From contig NZ_QXDC01000002.1 of NCBI RefSeq assembly GCF_003550065.1, positions 1,360,260 through 1,424,259 of the forward strand: 64,000 bases of DNA, written 5' to 3'. The position numbers and the translations under genes are program-made. Below the pieces are notes generated by a model. It ran no database searches, was not told the DNA's origin, and was given only the letters and a program-made list of their open reading frames with translations. How positions within the stretch are numbered: position 1 is the stretch's first letter; every line of letters starts with the position of its first letter. Source of the stretch: Hephaestia caeni. GTDB lineage: Bacteria; Pseudomonadota; Alphaproteobacteria; Sphingomonadales; Sphingomonadaceae. Positions 62,951 to 64,000 of the stretch are shown here, piece after piece.

Positions 62951-64000
62951 TCCGCACCGCGAAGGAATGGGTCAAGCGCCGCTGGCCGCGCCTGCGCCTG
63001 CGCCTGCGCACGATCCTGTTCGCGAGCCTGTTCTTCGTCGCCGCGCTGCCCGGCGTCGGCGCTGTGTTCCTGCGCGTCTATGAGAACACCTTGGTACGCC
63101 AGACCGAGGCCGAGCTGGTCGCGCAAGGGGCGGCGCTGGCGGCCACCGCCGAGGCGATCTGGCCGGGGGCGCCGCCGCTCGACGTGCCGCCACGCGATGC
63201 CCTGACGCCCGAGCCGCCGCGGATCGACCTCAACGCGACGCCGATCCTGCCCGAGCGCCCTACCCCCTCGCCTGCACCGCCGCCCGAGGCCGATGCGATC
63301 GCGGCCGGGCGGCTGCTCGCGCCGATCGTCGGCCATACGCGGCAGACGACGCTCGCGGCGATCGTGCTGCTCGATCGCAACGGAGTCGTCGTCGATGGGG
63401 ACGGCGGGAGCCTCGCGGCGCTACCCGAGGTACACACGGCGCTGGCCGGGCAGCCCGAGACGGTGCTACGGCGCAACGCCGGCTATCGCGCGGTCTATCG
63501 GTTCGAATGGCTGTCGCGCGCGGCGGCGATCCGGGTGCACCATGCGCGGCCGATCGTGGTCGACGGCAAGGTGGTGGGCGTGCTGCTGCTGTCGCGATCG
63601 GCGCGGGCGCTGTTCAAGGGACTGTACGAGGATCGCGGTAAGATCGCGATCGGGATCGGGGCGATCCTGATCGTGCTGATCGTCTTGAGCGGCGTGCTCT
63701 CGCGTGGGATCGCACGGCCGATCGAGGCGCTGGGCGCGGCGACGCGATCGGTGGCGGCGGGGCGTGGGCGCGTCCCCGAGCCGCCGCCGACCGCCGCGAT
63801 CGAGATCCAGGGGCTGTATCGCGACTTCGCTGCGATGGCCGAGGCGATCGAGCGCCGATCGCGCTATCTGCGCGATTTCGCGCACGCGATGAGCCACGAG
63901 TTCAAGACCCCGCTATCGGGAATCCGCGGCGCGATCGAACTGCTCGAGGATCACGACGCCGCCATGTCACCCGACGAACGGCGGCGTTTCCTCGCCAATG
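62947..64000 (+). CDS. sensor histidine kinase (cut by window end)
   Basis: The first 351 residues are in the window and no stop occurs before 64000. An N-terminal helix (TILFASLFFVAALPGVGAVFL) and a second one (IAIGIGAILIVLIVLSGVL) enclose a periplasmic sensor domain with a Pro-rich segment. HAMP follows, then HisKA with phospho-acceptor His317 in HAMSHEFKTPLSGIRGAIELL. The catalytic ATPase domain is beyond the edge. It is coupled to the response regulator gene by ATGA, so it is its partner. Confidence 0.93.
   Translation, partial: MIRTAKEWVKRRWPRLRLRLRTILFASLFFVAALPGVGAVFLRVYENTLVRQTEAELVAQGAALAATAEAIWPGAPPLDVPPRDALTPEPPRIDLNATPILPERPTPSPAPPPEADAIAAGRLLAPIVGHTRQTTLAAIVLLDRNGVVVDGDGGSLAALPEVHTALAGQPETVLRRNAGYRAVYRFEWLSRAAAIRVHHARPIVVDGKVVGVLLLSRSARALFKGLYEDRGKIAIGIGAILIVLIVLSGVLSRGIARPIEALGAATRSVAAGRGRVPEPPPTAAIEIQGLYRDFAAMAEAIERRSRYLRDFAHAMSHEFKTPLSGIRGAIELLEDHDAAMSPDERRRFLAN

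Noticed and set aside
1..64000. CRISPR arrays, rRNA genes and insertion sequence transposases
   Set aside because: No regularly spaced repeats with spacers, no rRNA-like stretches and no transposase or integrase gene were seen.

Overview
The window reads as an alphaproteobacterial genome of the sphingomonad type (Sphingomonas, Sphingopyxis and relatives). The evidence is the high-GC coding style, the many TonB-dependent receptors with FecR/ECF sigma systems, the pcm-tolC-popZ-valS neighbourhood, and an integrative conjugative element (ICE) with DUF736, DUF2840 and DUF2274 genes around a Trb-type secretion operon. No rRNA gene is present, so this placement rests on gene content only.

Positions 1 to about 24,600 are ICE backbone, entered from the middle because no integrase is visible. 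They hold three DUF736 genes, HU, a frameshifted DUF2285 regulator, an AlpA-like HTH gene, a RepA-type initiator with candidate iterons, a DNA methyltransferase, DUF2840, a TraF-type S26 peptidase, a lytic transglycosylase, a relaxase, the coupling protein TraG, a CopG-like protein, and trbBCDEJKLFGI followed by DUF2274. A two-gene minus-strand insert (58-aa protein plus a Rossmann/TIR-like protein) separates copG from trbB.

Positions 24,600 to 33,700 hold the most notable content, a complete lasso-peptide cluster of the isopeptidase type. On the plus strand are a 46-aa precursor gene, a fused RRE-leader peptidase (B) and an asparagine-synthetase-like cyclase (C). Converging on the minus strand are an S9-type isopeptidase, an STN-containing TonB receptor, an anti-sigma FecR and an ECF sigma factor. 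The predicted core begins GTAPLGIYD and can form a nine-residue Gly1-Asp9 ring. The likely logic is that the peptide is made and released, re-imported by the receptor (which also signals to FecR/sigma), and linearised by the isopeptidase.

Positions 34,350 to 37,310 hold a quorum-sensing module: luxR, then a luxI-phyH-gntR operon with overlapping start and stop codons. Small unknown genes follow, up to a junction near 38.7-38.8 kb where two divergent genes have both lost their 5' ends (an HTH gene and a LysR gene). A tRNA-Arg at 39.44-39.52 kb has its 3' end facing this region and is the best candidate ICE insertion site.

From 39.6 kb the window looks like core chromosome: a lipoprotein, GNAT, hemB, lipid kinase, valS (carrying an in-frame palindromic insertion), popZ, tolC, pcm-like and tRNA-Cys. 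An ECF sigma/FecR/TonB receptor set is followed by a large autotransporter, then a TonB receptor with gamma-glutamyltransferase, a DUF4173 membrane protein, and an OmpR-type response regulator with a histidine kinase cut by the window end. Several dispersed palindromic repeats lie in this part.
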